From Anaerolineae bacterium (lineage in GTDB: Bacteria; Chloroflexota; Anaerolineae; Aggregatilineales; Phototrophicaceae): a stretch of DNA of 41,522 bases. Below, one piece after another: positions 7,219-15,669 of the stretch. The notes beneath the pieces are model-generated. The model worked only from the letters and a program-made list of their open reading frames with translations, was not told the origin of the DNA and did no database searches. Within the stretch, counting starts at the first letter, position 1. Each line of letters starts with the position of its first letter. A program made the position numbers and the translations under genes. Location of the stretch: positions 1 through 41,522 of the forward strand of contig JAIOHM010000189.1 of NCBI GenBank assembly GCA_019912965.1, in the 5' to 3' direction.

Positions 7219-8028
7219 CTAGCGTGTTTCTGTGGCGGCGTGTGCGCCATCCCAATTTTTTAGCCATGCGGCGCGGATTTTGCCTTCGGCAAAGCTGATG
7301 ATATAGGGCGCACCGGGATACATCAGGCGTTGGGTGGCATCAATCACGGCCTGTAAATCGTAAGCAACCCGGTGGAAGGCGATGTTGTAGCCGTTTTCGT
7401 CGGCGGTCAGGATGGCGTAGGCGGCGCGTAAATCCGGCGGAAAATTATTGCTGACGCTGCCGGGGTTGATGACGCGCAATCCGTCCAACCGTCGATCCAT
7501 CGGCATGTGGAAATGCCCCACACAGATCAGGTCAGCTTCGCAGCCCCCGGTTAAGGCGCGGAACTGGTCATCGGTCAAAGTTGGGTTCAACCCGGAGTCG
7601 TCATCCGAATGCGGTGTGGAATGCACCAGCAGGACGCGGGTTCCATCCGGCAGGGTCAGGCGGTGCTGGAAAGGCAGATTGGCTAACCAATCCAGCCACC
7701 CGTGACCTACTATATAGCCTTGAGTCCAGCCAAAACTGCCGGACACTTCGGCCAAAAGGGGTATCAGCCCCGGATTGGCGTGTACATCGTCCAGCGTTGG
7801 GAAGGGGCGGTCACCTGTGGTCACGAAGCGGTCAACATTGCCACGCACAAATAAGGCATTGGGTAGATTCGCTATCCGTTCCAATACACCTACCGGGTCA
7901 TGACCAATGGCGCACAGATCGCCCAATACCCAGTAGGCATCCACACCGCCGCGCACCTGTATGGCGTTCAGCACCGCGTCTAATGCAATCGGGTTGCCGT
8001 GTATATCCGCGATGATTGCAATCCGCAT
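7219..8028 (-). CDS. Calcineurin-like metallophosphoesterase
   Basis: 269 residues. It has the di-metal phosphoesterase ligand set: D8 and H10 (IADIHGN), D37 (LGDL), N64 (RGNVD), H136 (VLLVHSTPH) and GHFH (171-174), followed by NPGSVSNN (188-195). This matches the YfcE/MJ0936-like group of cytoplasmic phosphodiesterases; the natural substrate is not shown. AGGAG lies about 9 nt before the ATG. The gene is 13 bases downstream of the small unknown gene and 12 upstream of the SH3 gene, an operon-like arrangement. Confidence 0.9.
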   Translation of the reverse strand: MRIAIIADIHGNPIALDAVLNAIQVRGGVDAYWVLGDLCAIGHDPVGVLERIANLPNALFVRGNVDRFVTTGDRPFPTLDDVHANPGLIPLLAEVSGSFGWTQGYIVGHGWLDWLANLPFQHRLTLPDGTRVLLVHSTPHSDDDSGLNPTLTDDQFRALTGGCEADLICVGHFHMPMDRRLDGLRVINPGSVSNNFPPDLRAAYAILTADENGYNIAFHRVAYDLQAVIDATQRLMYPGAPYIISFAEGKIRAAWLKNWDGAHAATETR

Positions 8029-8041
8029 CCGGGGTTATCTC

Positions 8042-8335
8042 CTACAGAAGCCACTTGATGGCATCTTCCCAGATGCTATCGAGCTGAACCTCATTCACAG
8101 CGTCTTCCAATTCGGCACGAATCCAGTGCCAAGCTTCGTCCGGGTCGTGGCTTTCGTTGATGGCAACCAGCACTTTACCTGTCTGACGGGAGCGTTTCAT
8201 TTCCGCCACACAGTTCATCGAACGCACGCGCACCAAGAGTTTTCTTTCGGCAGTTGTCAGCCAGAAACCATAATGTTGGCTGCCGCGCATGGCCTGTGGT
8301 GTACCCATCTCAAATCGTCCATCCGGCATATTCAT
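8042..8335 (-). CDS. Small protein of unknown function
   Basis: 97 residues from the ATG at 8335, chosen because GGAGG lies 7 nt upstream; the longer open frame back to 8479 has a basic, low-quality N-terminus and would overlap the divergent gene's promoter. The protein has no membrane segment or signal. It is acidic in its C-terminal half (DPDEAWHWIRAELEDAVNEVQLDSIWEDAIKWLL), which looks helical. I do not recognise a family. It is the first gene of the group that continues into the metallophosphoesterase, SH3 protein and kinase. Confidence 0.6.
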   Translation of the reverse strand: MNMPDGRFEMGTPQAMRGSQHYGFWLTTAERKLLVRVRSMNCVAEMKRSRQTGKVLVAINESHDPDEAWHWIRAELEDAVNEVQLDSIWEDAIKWLL

Positions 8336-8498
8336 CAACGCAACCTCCAAAATTTTCGTCATTACTACTTTAACACAGGTGGCAAGGCATTCGGCAAGCG
8401 GCTTTCGGCGGATAAGACCAAAGATCAATGCAATTCTCCGCAACATTCGGTAACATAGAGTGAGTAGTACAACCCTCAACAGTGGTGGTAAATTGAAT

Positions 8499-9692
8499 AT
8501 GCGTATTCAGCGCAACTCATCCCGGCTCACGTTCCGTCGTCAGCGCCGCAGGCGGTCAGGGTGTCTGTCCCTTGCGGTTTTGATTGGTTTGATTCTGGGG
8601 GTGGTGGCGTTGTCGTGGAACTGGCTGGGCGTCCGTTTGCGGATTGCTTCCCCGGCTGCGAATTCGGAATCGCTGAGTGCGGCACAGATGGCGTTTGAGC
8701 GCGGCGATCTGGATGGGGCGGTGGAGAATGCGCGCCGCTTTTTGACGGCTAATCCTGAGCATGAGGAGGCGCTGCTGCTGCTGGCGCGGGCGTTGATTTA
8801 TCGCAGTTACAGCGATTATGACCGGGCGATTGACCGCGATGTGGCGCTGGAATTGACGACTGAAGCCTTAGCCACTTTTCCCAATACGCCCAATGTGTTA
8901 GCCATCCACGCTTACGCGCTGCAAGCCGCTGGTCGTTCGGTTGAGGCGGCACGGGTGGCAGAGCAGGCGCTTGAGCAAGACGAAAATCATGCGCTGGCGC
9001 GGGTTGCACGCGGTTTGGCGTATGGCGGGGTCGGCAGCTTTGAGGTGGCCTTACGCGAAAGCCGGGAAGCCGCCGGACAAACTGATTGGCAGATCGAAAG
9101 TCAGCGAGCAATTGCCATCAGTTACAGCGATTTGGGCGATTACAAACAGGCGATTGAAGCCATCGAACGCGCCATCAGCGTGAACCGGTATCTTACCCCT
9201 TTGTATTTTGAACGGGCGCTGTATGCACTGCAAATCGGCGATGCGGATTCCGCCAGTGCGGCTTATTATCAGGTATTGACCTATGCCCCGGATAATGTCA
9301 AGGCGCGTTTGCGGCTTTGTGAACTTTCCAGCCTGTTACGTGAACGTGAGACGGCGATCAAATATTGCGCCGAAGTGACCGACCGCGCCCCAAGCTGGTC
9401 GGATGGCTGGTATCAACTGGGCATGGAATATTTCTTGCAGGGCAATTTTGCCGAGGCGCAATCGGCGCTGCACCGCTGTTCATCGCTTCAGGTGATGCAG
9501 GATGTCCCGGTGAGCCAACGGCGATTTGAGTGCTGGTATTTGCAGGGGCAGGCAGCGGAAATATTGGGTGACTGTCCGAACCTGATTGCTACCTATAACG
9601 AGTTCCGCGCAATGACCACCGATTCAGCCGTACAGCAGCGGTGGACATACCCGCCAGAAGGCCCTGCGGGATGTGTGACACAACCTTCGTGA
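8499..9692 (+). CDS. Membrane-anchored TPR protein
   Basis: 397 residues from the ATG at 8499 (a GTG at 8460 is in frame but has no site). A very basic N-terminus (RRQRRRR) precedes one transmembrane helix at about 22-45, giving an N-in topology with the bulk outside. From about residue 60 on are repeated helix pairs of TPR type (AFERGDLDGAVENARRFL; YSDLGDYKQAIEAIERAI; YFLQGNFAEAQSALHRC). It probably serves as a protein-binding scaffold at the cell surface. No partner can be named. The 110-base gap to the next gene leaves co-transcription open. Confidence 0.8.
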   Translation: MRIQRNSSRLTFRRQRRRRSGCLSLAVLIGLILGVVALSWNWLGVRLRIASPAANSESLSAAQMAFERGDLDGAVENARRFLTANPEHEEALLLLARALIYRSYSDYDRAIDRDVALELTTEALATFPNTPNVLAIHAYALQAAGRSVEAARVAEQALEQDENHALARVARGLAYGGVGSFEVALRESREAAGQTDWQIESQRAIAISYSDLGDYKQAIEAIERAISVNRYLTPLYFERALYALQIGDADSASAAYYQVLTYAPDNVKARLRLCELSSLLRERETAIKYCAEVTDRAPSWSDGWYQLGMEYFLQGNFAEAQSALHRCSSLQVMQDVPVSQRRFECWYLQGQAAEILGDCPNLIATYNEFRAMTTDSAVQQRWTYPPEGPAGCVTQPS

Positions 9693-9802
9693 TTTGCAAC
9701 TCGCCTTCTCTCCAGTGCGTATATGGATTAGAAACCAATTGAACAACACAGCCTGTTAATCCGTTAGAAGGGGTGACAGGCATACGCACGAGGAGCAGTA
9801 TC

Positions 9803-10657
9803 ATGGGCGAACAAAAGCCAAAACGTGAAGTGGAATGGTCATTCTCATTTGAGAATATCAGTGAAAGCATCAATCAGCAGCTTCGCAAAGTGGGCATTGC
9901 CATGGATGAGGAAGTCAAAACCGGGCAGTTCAAAACGCCGCTGGATGACGCCGCCGAAGCGCACATTGACCTGATTCTTTCGGTGGGTACGGCGAAAGTC
10001 AATGCACTGGTGGATTCGGAAAATCTACTGGATGCTGACCTTACCTATACAGGTGAGATCGAATTTGAAACTGCCGGCACAACGCAAAAGCGGGTGAAGC
10101 TGGGGCAGAAGCACGCCGAACACAGCATTAGCTGGCCGATCAAGGACGCGATTGGGAAACTGGTCAACCGGACGGAACTGCGCTGGAATGTGGGCATCAG
10201 CCCGAAAATTCCTCTCAGCCTCGATATTGACGGCGGGGTGGGCGAAAGCACGCTTGATCTGACCGGTATTCAATTGAAACGCATCTCGCTGAATAACGGC
10301 GTGGGCGAAACCCGGCTGACGCTGCCCGCAACGGGTGAACATTATAAGGCCGAGGTTGATGTGGGTGTGGGCAGTACGCGCGTGACCCTTCTGAAAGATG
10401 CTACGCTTGATCTGAAAATCAAAGCTGGTGTGGGGAGTGTCACTATCCAACTGCCTACTCATGCGGCTGTGCGGATTAAGGTTGAAAGCGGGATTGGCGG
10501 GGTGAGCCTGCCCGCGCATTTCAAGCAGACGAAAAGCGGTAACGACTTCATCAGTAAAAGCGGCACATGGGAAACCGAGGGCTATGCCCTTTCCAGCCAG
10601 CAGATCAACATCCGGTTTGACGGCGGGATTGGCGGCCTGAAGGTGGTTGAGGCGTAA
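9803..10657 (+). CDS. LiaF/toast-rack-like protein with Gly-x-Gly beta repeats
   Basis: 284 residues from the ATG at 9803, which has AGGAG 7 nt upstream. The N-terminal 130 residues are mixed alpha/beta. From about residue 140 there is a repeated motif every 20-25 residues: GGVGES, NGVGET, VGVGST, AGVGSV, SGIGGV, GGIGGL. This is the pattern of the LiaF C-terminal/toast-rack class, predicted to form a single-stranded beta stack. Unlike LiaF there is no membrane segment in this reading and no signal peptide, so it may act in the cytoplasm. The LiaF link suggests envelope-stress signalling, but that is inference. A strong terminator follows at 10691. Confidence 0.7.
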   Translation: MGEQKPKREVEWSFSFENISESINQQLRKVGIAMDEEVKTGQFKTPLDDAAEAHIDLILSVGTAKVNALVDSENLLDADLTYTGEIEFETAGTTQKRVKLGQKHAEHSISWPIKDAIGKLVNRTELRWNVGISPKIPLSLDIDGGVGESTLDLTGIQLKRISLNNGVGETRLTLPATGEHYKAEVDVGVGSTRVTLLKDATLDLKIKAGVGSVTIQLPTHAAVRIKVESGIGGVSLPAHFKQTKSGNDFISKSGTWETEGYALSSQQINIRFDGGIGGLKVVEA

Positions 10658-10690
10658 CCGGCTTTTCCATCAAAAAATCGGCCTAAAAGA

Positions 10691-10726
10691 AAAGGGGAGG
10701 CGGTCACACACGACCGTCTCCCCTTT
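10691..10726. terminator. Bidirectional intrinsic terminator
   Basis: A 15-bp stem, AAAGGGGAGGCGGTC (10691-10705) with GACCGTCTCCCCTTT (10712-10726), has one G-U pair and an ACACAC loop. A-rich and T-rich flanks lie on either side, so it can end both the plus-strand gene ending at 10657 and the minus-strand protease ending at 10754. Confidence 0.9.
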
Positions 10727-10753
10727 GTTTATATTATGTCAGACGATGAAGCC

Positions 10754-12154
10754 CTAGCTTCCGTGTTCGTGGTAATCGCTGTAGGTCGCGTCCACAGTGC
10801 CCCAACCGAAGTAGGTCTTACGATAACCGTAAGGCGGATCCTGATCGGCAGTGGTACGCAGGGCTGCTTCGGCAACCGCCGGAGACAGTGAGCCACCGGC
10901 TGCGCCGATGTACTGCGCCAGCACACCAGAGACGTGCGGTGCGGCCATGCTCGTGCCACCTGCCCAGCTCCAGCCACCGGGAATGGGGCTGAACACCAGA
11001 TCGAGAATCCAGCAGGCGCGGGTCAGGCCAGCAACCGTGCAGACTTCGTCACCGGGGTAAGCGGTGTCACCACCGGGAGCGGCGAAGTCAATACGATTCG
11101 CGCCGTAGTTGGTGTAGGAAGTGGGGATGCGGAAGTTGGCGGTTTCCGGTTCGAGCGCCCAGCCCAGCGGGGCAATAGCGGAAACCGAGATGATGCCTAC
11201 TGCATCCGAAGGCAGATGAATGTAGTCGGGGTTCGAGCCGAAGTCGAAGGCGTCGTTACCAGCCGAGGCCACCACAGTGGTGTTCTTGGCGTTGGCATAC
11301 AGCGCGGCATACGAGTAAGCCAGGAACCATTCTTCAACTTCTTCGGCGGTGTAGCAGCCGAATTCATCGCAAGCACCAGCGGTGTTCAGCGGGCCGCTGC
11401 CGAGGCTCATATTGATGACATCTGCACCGTGATCGGCTGCCCACAGAATGCCTTCCAAAATCCATGAGTCCAAACCATAACCCAGTTCTTCCGACAACAC
11501 CTTGACGGCCATGATTTCGGCGTCAGGGGCAACACCAATCGCGCCGTAAGCATTATCAGCGGCGGCAATTGTGCCTGCAACGTGTGTACCATGATTGAAG
11601 TAGAAGCCGGGTAATGGGTTCCAGTCTTCACCGGGAACAAACGAGGCGCTTACATCGGCACGGACAACCGGAGCCAAATCTTCGTGATCGGCATCAACGC
11701 CTTCATCCAGCACGGCAACCAACGCACCCGCGCCACGACGACCCATCGCCCAAGCGCGAACGGCGTCAACGGCTGTGTGACCCCATTCCAGATCAAAGAA
11801 GAAGTCATCGTCACTGGTGAACGGCGGGCTGACGATGTGGCTGAAGTCCGGTCCCATCTGAACGTTCGGGTTGGCAACCGGGACGCGCCGTGCGGGAACA
11901 ACTGCACGGGCAGTGGAGACACTGGCTTCGAAGCGGGGATTGTTGGAGTTGACGATCACCAGACCCATACGACCGAGGTTCTGTGTGACTATACCGCCAG
12001 CAGCATTAATCTGCTTGAGCAGCGCAGCAGGCACACCGAAGCGGCTTTGCGCCACGACGATGTATTCCTTGCCGACTCCTTGAGCCGCGACTGCTGACAC
12101 CGAGATGGCGGCCAGCAGGGTTAGGAGAACGATTAACAAGACGAGACGTTTCAT
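10754..12154 (-). CDS. Secreted subtilisin-like serine protease (S8)
   Basis: 466 residues. A signal peptide (1-24, ...VSAVAAQ) is followed by an I9-like propeptide region at about 28-90 (EYIVVAQSRFGVP...GLVIVNS) and the catalytic domain. The triad is D150 (VAVLDEGVD), H188 (NHGTHVAGTIA) and S402 (GTSMAAPHVSG), with oxyanion-hole N300 (ASAGND). Two Cys pairs (C262/C267 and C372/C381) could form disulfides. It should be secreted and self-processed, degrading extracellular protein. No C-terminal anchor or sorting domain is seen. GGGGAA lies about 9 nt before the ATG, and a candidate promoter is at 12215. Confidence 0.93.
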   Translation of the reverse strand: MKRLVLLIVLLTLLAAISVSAVAAQGVGKEYIVVAQSRFGVPAALLKQINAAGGIVTQNLGRMGLVIVNSNNPRFEASVSTARAVVPARRVPVANPNVQMGPDFSHIVSPPFTSDDDFFFDLEWGHTAVDAVRAWAMGRRGAGALVAVLDEGVDADHEDLAPVVRADVSASFVPGEDWNPLPGFYFNHGTHVAGTIAAADNAYGAIGVAPDAEIMAVKVLSEELGYGLDSWILEGILWAADHGADVINMSLGSGPLNTAGACDEFGCYTAEEVEEWFLAYSYAALYANAKNTTVVASAGNDAFDFGSNPDYIHLPSDAVGIISVSAIAPLGWALEPETANFRIPTSYTNYGANRIDFAAPGGDTAYPGDEVCTVAGLTRACWILDLVFSPIPGGWSWAGGTSMAAPHVSGVLAQYIGAAGGSLSPAVAEAALRTTADQDPPYGYRKTYFGWGTVDATYSDYHEHGS

Positions 12155-12187
12155 TTGCTTTATTCCCCATATAAGTTTACTTTTTTC

Positions 12188-12220
12188 AGCAGATTCTCAT
12201 CTGCTTGTTCGCACATTATA
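12188..12220 (-). promoter_or_regulatory. Candidate promoter and leader hairpin for the subtilase
   Basis: On the minus strand TATAAT (12215-12220) lies about 60 nt before the protease ATG. No good -35 box is present (TTAGTT at 17-nt spacing is the best). Between the -10 and the gene there is a small hairpin, AGCAGAT (12188-12194)/ATCTGCT (12199-12205), in the presumed leader. Confidence 0.45.
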
Positions 12221-12532
12221 CCCAATCCCTAAAACCAAACTAACATTTAATTGTCACATTTTTGTTAGGAATTTAATGAAGATGTGCAAAACTTTGTGAA
12301 AAAAGTAAAGATAACGATCTTTTTTGACCCGAAAAAAGCCCATTTCGTTTACAAATTTTAGGAGTTACGGCAGATTACCCCTTATAAATGAAGATCGTAC
12401 AGGATCATTTTAAGATGGTTACAAGACTCTGGCAGTGTTTGGACGTTAGTAAAGGGTTAGCCCACCGTTAAAACGGGCTTATACGTTTTTAAGAATTCAC
12501 AACCTGTTTTGTGCTGCCCGACTGGTTATCGG
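12221..12532. other. AT-rich intergenic stretch, no gene seen
   Basis: This is the rest of the 378-base gap between the subtilase and the HEAT gene. It is markedly more AT-rich than its surroundings at 12220-12400. It holds a weak hairpin AAAGAT/ATCTTT followed by a T run at 12307-12325 and a small CCGTT/AACGG hairpin at 12465-12476. No open frame or known RNA is recognisable. Confidence 0.5.
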
Positions 12533-12991
12533 CTAGAGGAATCGGGATGCGCTTAAAGCGGCATGTGCTACCCGATACGTTGGTTCGGACGCGTTTTCCA
12601 GTGCGCGGTGTAGGTCTTCCGTTCGCCCCAACCTTACCAGCGCCAACGCCGCCGCATAACGAATATCCGGCGATTCACTGTCTTCAGCATGAACTATTTC
12701 CAGCAGCGGGGGGATGGCCTGTGCATCGCCAATCTGTCCCAGTGCCCAGACGCAGTTGAGCTTAACTTCATAACCTGCCCCACGCCCGGTTTCCACCAGC
12801 GGGGGGATGGCGGCGGGGTCGCCAATGTAACCTAATGTCGCGGCGGCGCGAAAACGGCTTTCATCTTCCGGGCTGCCCAGTGCGGTGATGAGGGACGGCA
12901 GCGCATTTCGACCCTGGGCGCGAAACGCGGCGGCGGCTTCGATACGGATTTGCAGATTGGGATGGCCTAAATCGTTGGTGGTGTAGGTCAT
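12533..12991 (-). CDS. HEAT-repeat protein (short)
   Basis: 152 residues made of about four to five HEAT/PBS-lyase-like helix pairs (ALPSLITALGSPEDESRFRAAATLGYIGDPAAIPPLVETG; NCVWALGQIGDAQAIPPLLEIV; IRYAAALALVRLGRTEDLHRAL). There is no signal or membrane segment, so it is probably cytoplasmic. Such proteins serve as scaffolds or as lyase/chaperone relatives; no catalytic feature is seen. It lies 62 bases downstream of a longer HEAT protein on the same strand, with a GTAG-type palindrome in the gap. Confidence 0.8.
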   Translation of the reverse strand: MTYTTNDLGHPNLQIRIEAAAAFRAQGRNALPSLITALGSPEDESRFRAAATLGYIGDPAAIPPLVETGRGAGYEVKLNCVWALGQIGDAQAIPPLLEIVHAEDSESPDIRYAAALALVRLGRTEDLHRALENASEPTYRVAHAALSASRFL

Positions 12992-13019
12992 GGCATAACT
13001 CTCAGATAAAGCGGTTATC

Positions 13020-13049
13020 GGTAGGAGAGGGTTTTAAACCTCCCCTACC
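13020..13049. repeat. GTAG-type palindromic repeat, copy 1
   Basis: Imperfect hairpin GGTAGGAGAGGGTTT/AAACCTCCCCTACC with one bulge, between the two HEAT genes. It shares its GTAGRGG...CCYCTAC ends with the palindromes at 30718 and 34605, while the cores differ. Confidence 0.65.
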
Positions 13050-13053
13050 CAAT

Positions 13054-14370
13054 TTACCCTATCCAAGCGTTGTAGCCCAATTTTCGCAGCGCTTCGCGGG
13101 CGGCTTCCCGGACACGGAAGTTTGGCCCATTGAAGGCGATTACCAGCGGGGCTATGGCGCGGACATCTCCGATTTCCCCTAATGCGGCGGCGGCGGCATA
13201 GGGCAACCAGTCACTTTCGGTCTGAATTAATCCGACTAAAGGGTCAACGGCGCGTTCGTCCCGCAGCCAACCGAGTGCAGCAATGACCTGCAACCGTACT
13301 TCGTCATCGGGATCGTTCAAGGCAGCAACTAACGGTTCGACTGCCCGCCGTTCGCGTATCCAGCCGAGCGCAAAAGCAGCTCGTCCCCGTACATGGGCAT
13401 TGGGATCGTTTAACGCGGTCATCAGCGGATCAATGGCGCGTTTGTCCATCAACCAAGCCAGCGCGTTGGCTGCACCGATGCGGGTGCGTGCATTGCCGGT
13501 TTGCAGCGCGGCGATCAACGGATTAACAGCCGCTTCGCCCAATTTCTCCAGCGCGACTGCCGAGTCCCATCGGACTTTTTCGTGAGCGTCGTCAAGTGCG
13601 GCGATCAATTCGGGAATAGCAACCGGGTCACCAATCTGACCGAGTGCCCAAGCTGCATAACGCCGGGTTTTGGAGTCGGAGTCGTGCAGGGCTTCTTTCA
13701 GCGGGTCAACGGCACGCGGGTCGCCAATTGACCACAGCACCCAAACGATTTTCTGCCGCACCAGCGGATTGGCGGTTTGCAGCGCGGCGATCAATGGCTC
13801 AACCGCAACGTCGCCTACATCAGCCAGCGCAGTGGCAGCCAAAACCTGTACCTGTTCGCCACCTTCGCGCAGCGCACCGATCAGGGCGGATACAGCGGCT
13901 TCACCAATATCGGCCAGCGCAAAGGCGGCCTGAGTCGGGATGCTATGAATGCCTGCATCTTCCGGGCGGGCGGCGGCACGCATGACCTGTACCAACGGCT
14001 CAACCGCGCGCGGGTCACCCAATTCACCGAGCGACCGTACTGCCTGAAAGCGGACTTTTTCATCCGGGTCATTCAGTACAGCCATCAAGGCATCTGTCGC
14101 CAGCGGGTGCTTGACCTGCCCCAAGTCAAAGGCGGCCTGCAAACGGGGCGCGGCATCGGGCGCGTGGTTCAGGATGTGAGTCAGCGTCTCGATTTGCTGC
14201 TGGTCAGCCGATGGTTGTGGTTCGGCGGGTTCGTCGAACTCGAAGGAAAAGGTTTTGAAGTGCAGGGCGACCAATCGGGGATTGGGCTTTTCCGTCCGCA
14301 GCATCAAACGGCGCGCCCGAAGCGCTCGTTCATGCCGATGTAAGTTTTCTAAAGTGTACGAGTTGCTCAT
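13054..14370 (-). CDS. HEAT-repeat (PBS lyase-like) protein
   Basis: 438 residues from the ATG at 14370 (MSNSYTLENL); an ATG at 14391 is in frame, and neither has a clear ribosome site. The first 85 residues include a basic helix (HERALRARRLMLR) and a Pro/Gln-rich linker. The rest is about eleven HEAT repeats of roughly 31 residues with the consensus AVEPLVAALNDPDxxVRxxAAxALGxIGD, the pattern of PBS-lyase HEAT proteins and artificial alpha-Rep scaffolds. Repeats are highly alike, suggesting recent internal duplication. No signal peptide or catalytic residue is visible. It is probably a cytoplasmic protein-binding scaffold. Confidence 0.85.
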   Translation of the reverse strand: MSNSYTLENLHRHERALRARRLMLRTEKPNPRLVALHFKTFSFEFDEPAEPQPSADQQQIETLTHILNHAPDAAPRLQAAFDLGQVKHPLATDALMAVLNDPDEKVRFQAVRSLGELGDPRAVEPLVQVMRAAARPEDAGIHSIPTQAAFALADIGEAAVSALIGALREGGEQVQVLAATALADVGDVAVEPLIAALQTANPLVRQKIVWVLWSIGDPRAVDPLKEALHDSDSKTRRYAAWALGQIGDPVAIPELIAALDDAHEKVRWDSAVALEKLGEAAVNPLIAALQTGNARTRIGAANALAWLMDKRAIDPLMTALNDPNAHVRGRAAFALGWIRERRAVEPLVAALNDPDDEVRLQVIAALGWLRDERAVDPLVGLIQTESDWLPYAAAAALGEIGDVRAIAPLVIAFNGPNFRVREAAREALRKLGYNAWIG

Positions 14371-14437
14371 AAAAATCACTGCCCAAAACATTTAAAACGG
14401 ACAGGATGAGGAGTATTTATACCCCGGCTCAAACGGT

Positions 14438-14513
14438 ATACCGCTCCGTGCGGTATGTTATAAATTTTATGTAAAAATTGTTGAGAACGACTATCCCCAG
14501 TAATTAGGGGTAG
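14438..14513. other. Intergenic hairpins between HEAT gene and hydrolase
   Basis: The 243-base gap contains a hairpin ATACCGC/GCGGTAT (14438-14456) near the HEAT gene's presumed promoter, and a second hairpin CCCC/GGGG with CTA/TAG flanks (14491-14513) downstream of the hydrolase. Neither is followed directly by a good T run. No gene is seen. Confidence 0.4.
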
Positions 14514-14613
14514 TGTAACAGCGGTGTAACATCTGTGGGAAGATTGAATCGCCAAGAGGGAAGAGCGGAATTCCCCATAGAGAGCAACTCAGCATCTACC
14601 CCCAACTTTCCAG

Positions 14614-15657
14614 CTATTGCGTCAGCGGTTCACCTGTTTGGGCGGATGCAATCACATCGAGGATGGCATCGCTCACCTGTTGAGCATATTGTTCATCGCC
14701 GAGAATAGAACCGTGATCCGCGCCTTCGATGATGCGAGTCACCGCGTTAGATGAATAGGTGGCGGTTTCATTCCGAAATGACGTGAAGTAATCCTGAGCA
14801 GTCGGGGATAAACCAGCCCACAGCACCGCCATAGGCAAATCGCCAAGATTTTCGGCAGCGTTGGCGGCTTCTGTAAGAGTCATTCGGGTAGCAATTTGTT
14901 CCGCATAATCCGCATCAAAAATCCAGTTGGGCGACCGCAGCGCCGCGAGTTCTGGAACCATTGCAGATGGATAACCTGATCTTTGAAAATCACCGGATGA
15001 GGACAAGCGCACCAATCCGATGCGATAGGCTGCCCATTCCAGCACCTTTAGCCCATCAATGCCCGATTTCCACCCGTCGAACTCGCTCTGGTTGGCGAAT
15101 TTGTCTGGACTCAAAAAGGTGCTATCTACCAGAACGAGTCCAACAACTTCCTCTGGATACTGGGCTGCATAAATCCGCGCCCAAACCGCGCCATAGGAAT
15201 GACCCGCTATAACATGCGGTGCGGGAATATCGGCTTGTTCAAGGAGCGTATGAAGGTCTGATGCCAGGGTAAGTGCATCACGCGGTTCAGTTGTGGGTTC
15301 GCTCCAGCCATGTCCGGGGCGATCATAAGCACAAACCTGTGTCTGTTCCGCCACTTGATTCTGTACCCAATACCACCACAACGACTCAGCGCTGCCACCG
15401 GCTTCTAAAATGACCGCAGGGCTGCCCTCGCCCATGCAGATGATATGCATTTGATGACCATTGATGGTGTAAAGCTGACCGCGCGGTGAGTATGCACCTT
15501 TATCGGTTTCTGTGGCGACAATTTGATAGACCACACCTAATACGATAAGCAGAATTAACAGGATGCCGAACCACTTCAGCCCGCGCCCGATATAAAACAG
15601 GCAACCGCGTTTACGTGGTGGATTGATAGTTTCAGTTGTGGTGGGAATAGCATTCAT
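14614..15657 (-). CDS. Membrane-anchored alpha/beta hydrolase
   Basis: 347 residues. One transmembrane helix at about 28-48 (GILLILLIVLGVVYQIVA) anchors an outward-facing alpha/beta-hydrolase domain. Nucleophile elbow GHSYG gives S154; the oxyanion region is EAGGSAESLWW (85-95); YDRPGHGWSE (111-120) is the usual strand-4 motif; H315 in GADHGS is the likely catalytic His. The substrate is unknown. The start has AAGGGG upstream within the 12 bases after the protease gene's stop, so it is translationally close to the CPBP protease and most likely its operon partner. Confidence 0.88.
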   Translation of the reverse strand: MNAIPTTTETINPPRKRGCLFYIGRGLKWFGILLILLIVLGVVYQIVATETDKGAYSPRGQLYTINGHQMHIICMGEGSPAVILEAGGSAESLWWYWVQNQVAEQTQVCAYDRPGHGWSEPTTEPRDALTLASDLHTLLEQADIPAPHVIAGHSYGAVWARIYAAQYPEEVVGLVLVDSTFLSPDKFANQSEFDGWKSGIDGLKVLEWAAYRIGLVRLSSSGDFQRSGYPSAMVPELAALRSPNWIFDADYAEQIATRMTLTEAANAAENLGDLPMAVLWAGLSPTAQDYFTSFRNETATYSSNAVTRIIEGADHGSILGDEQYAQQVSDAILDVIASAQTGEPLTQ

Positions 15658-15669
15658 GATTTATCCCCT

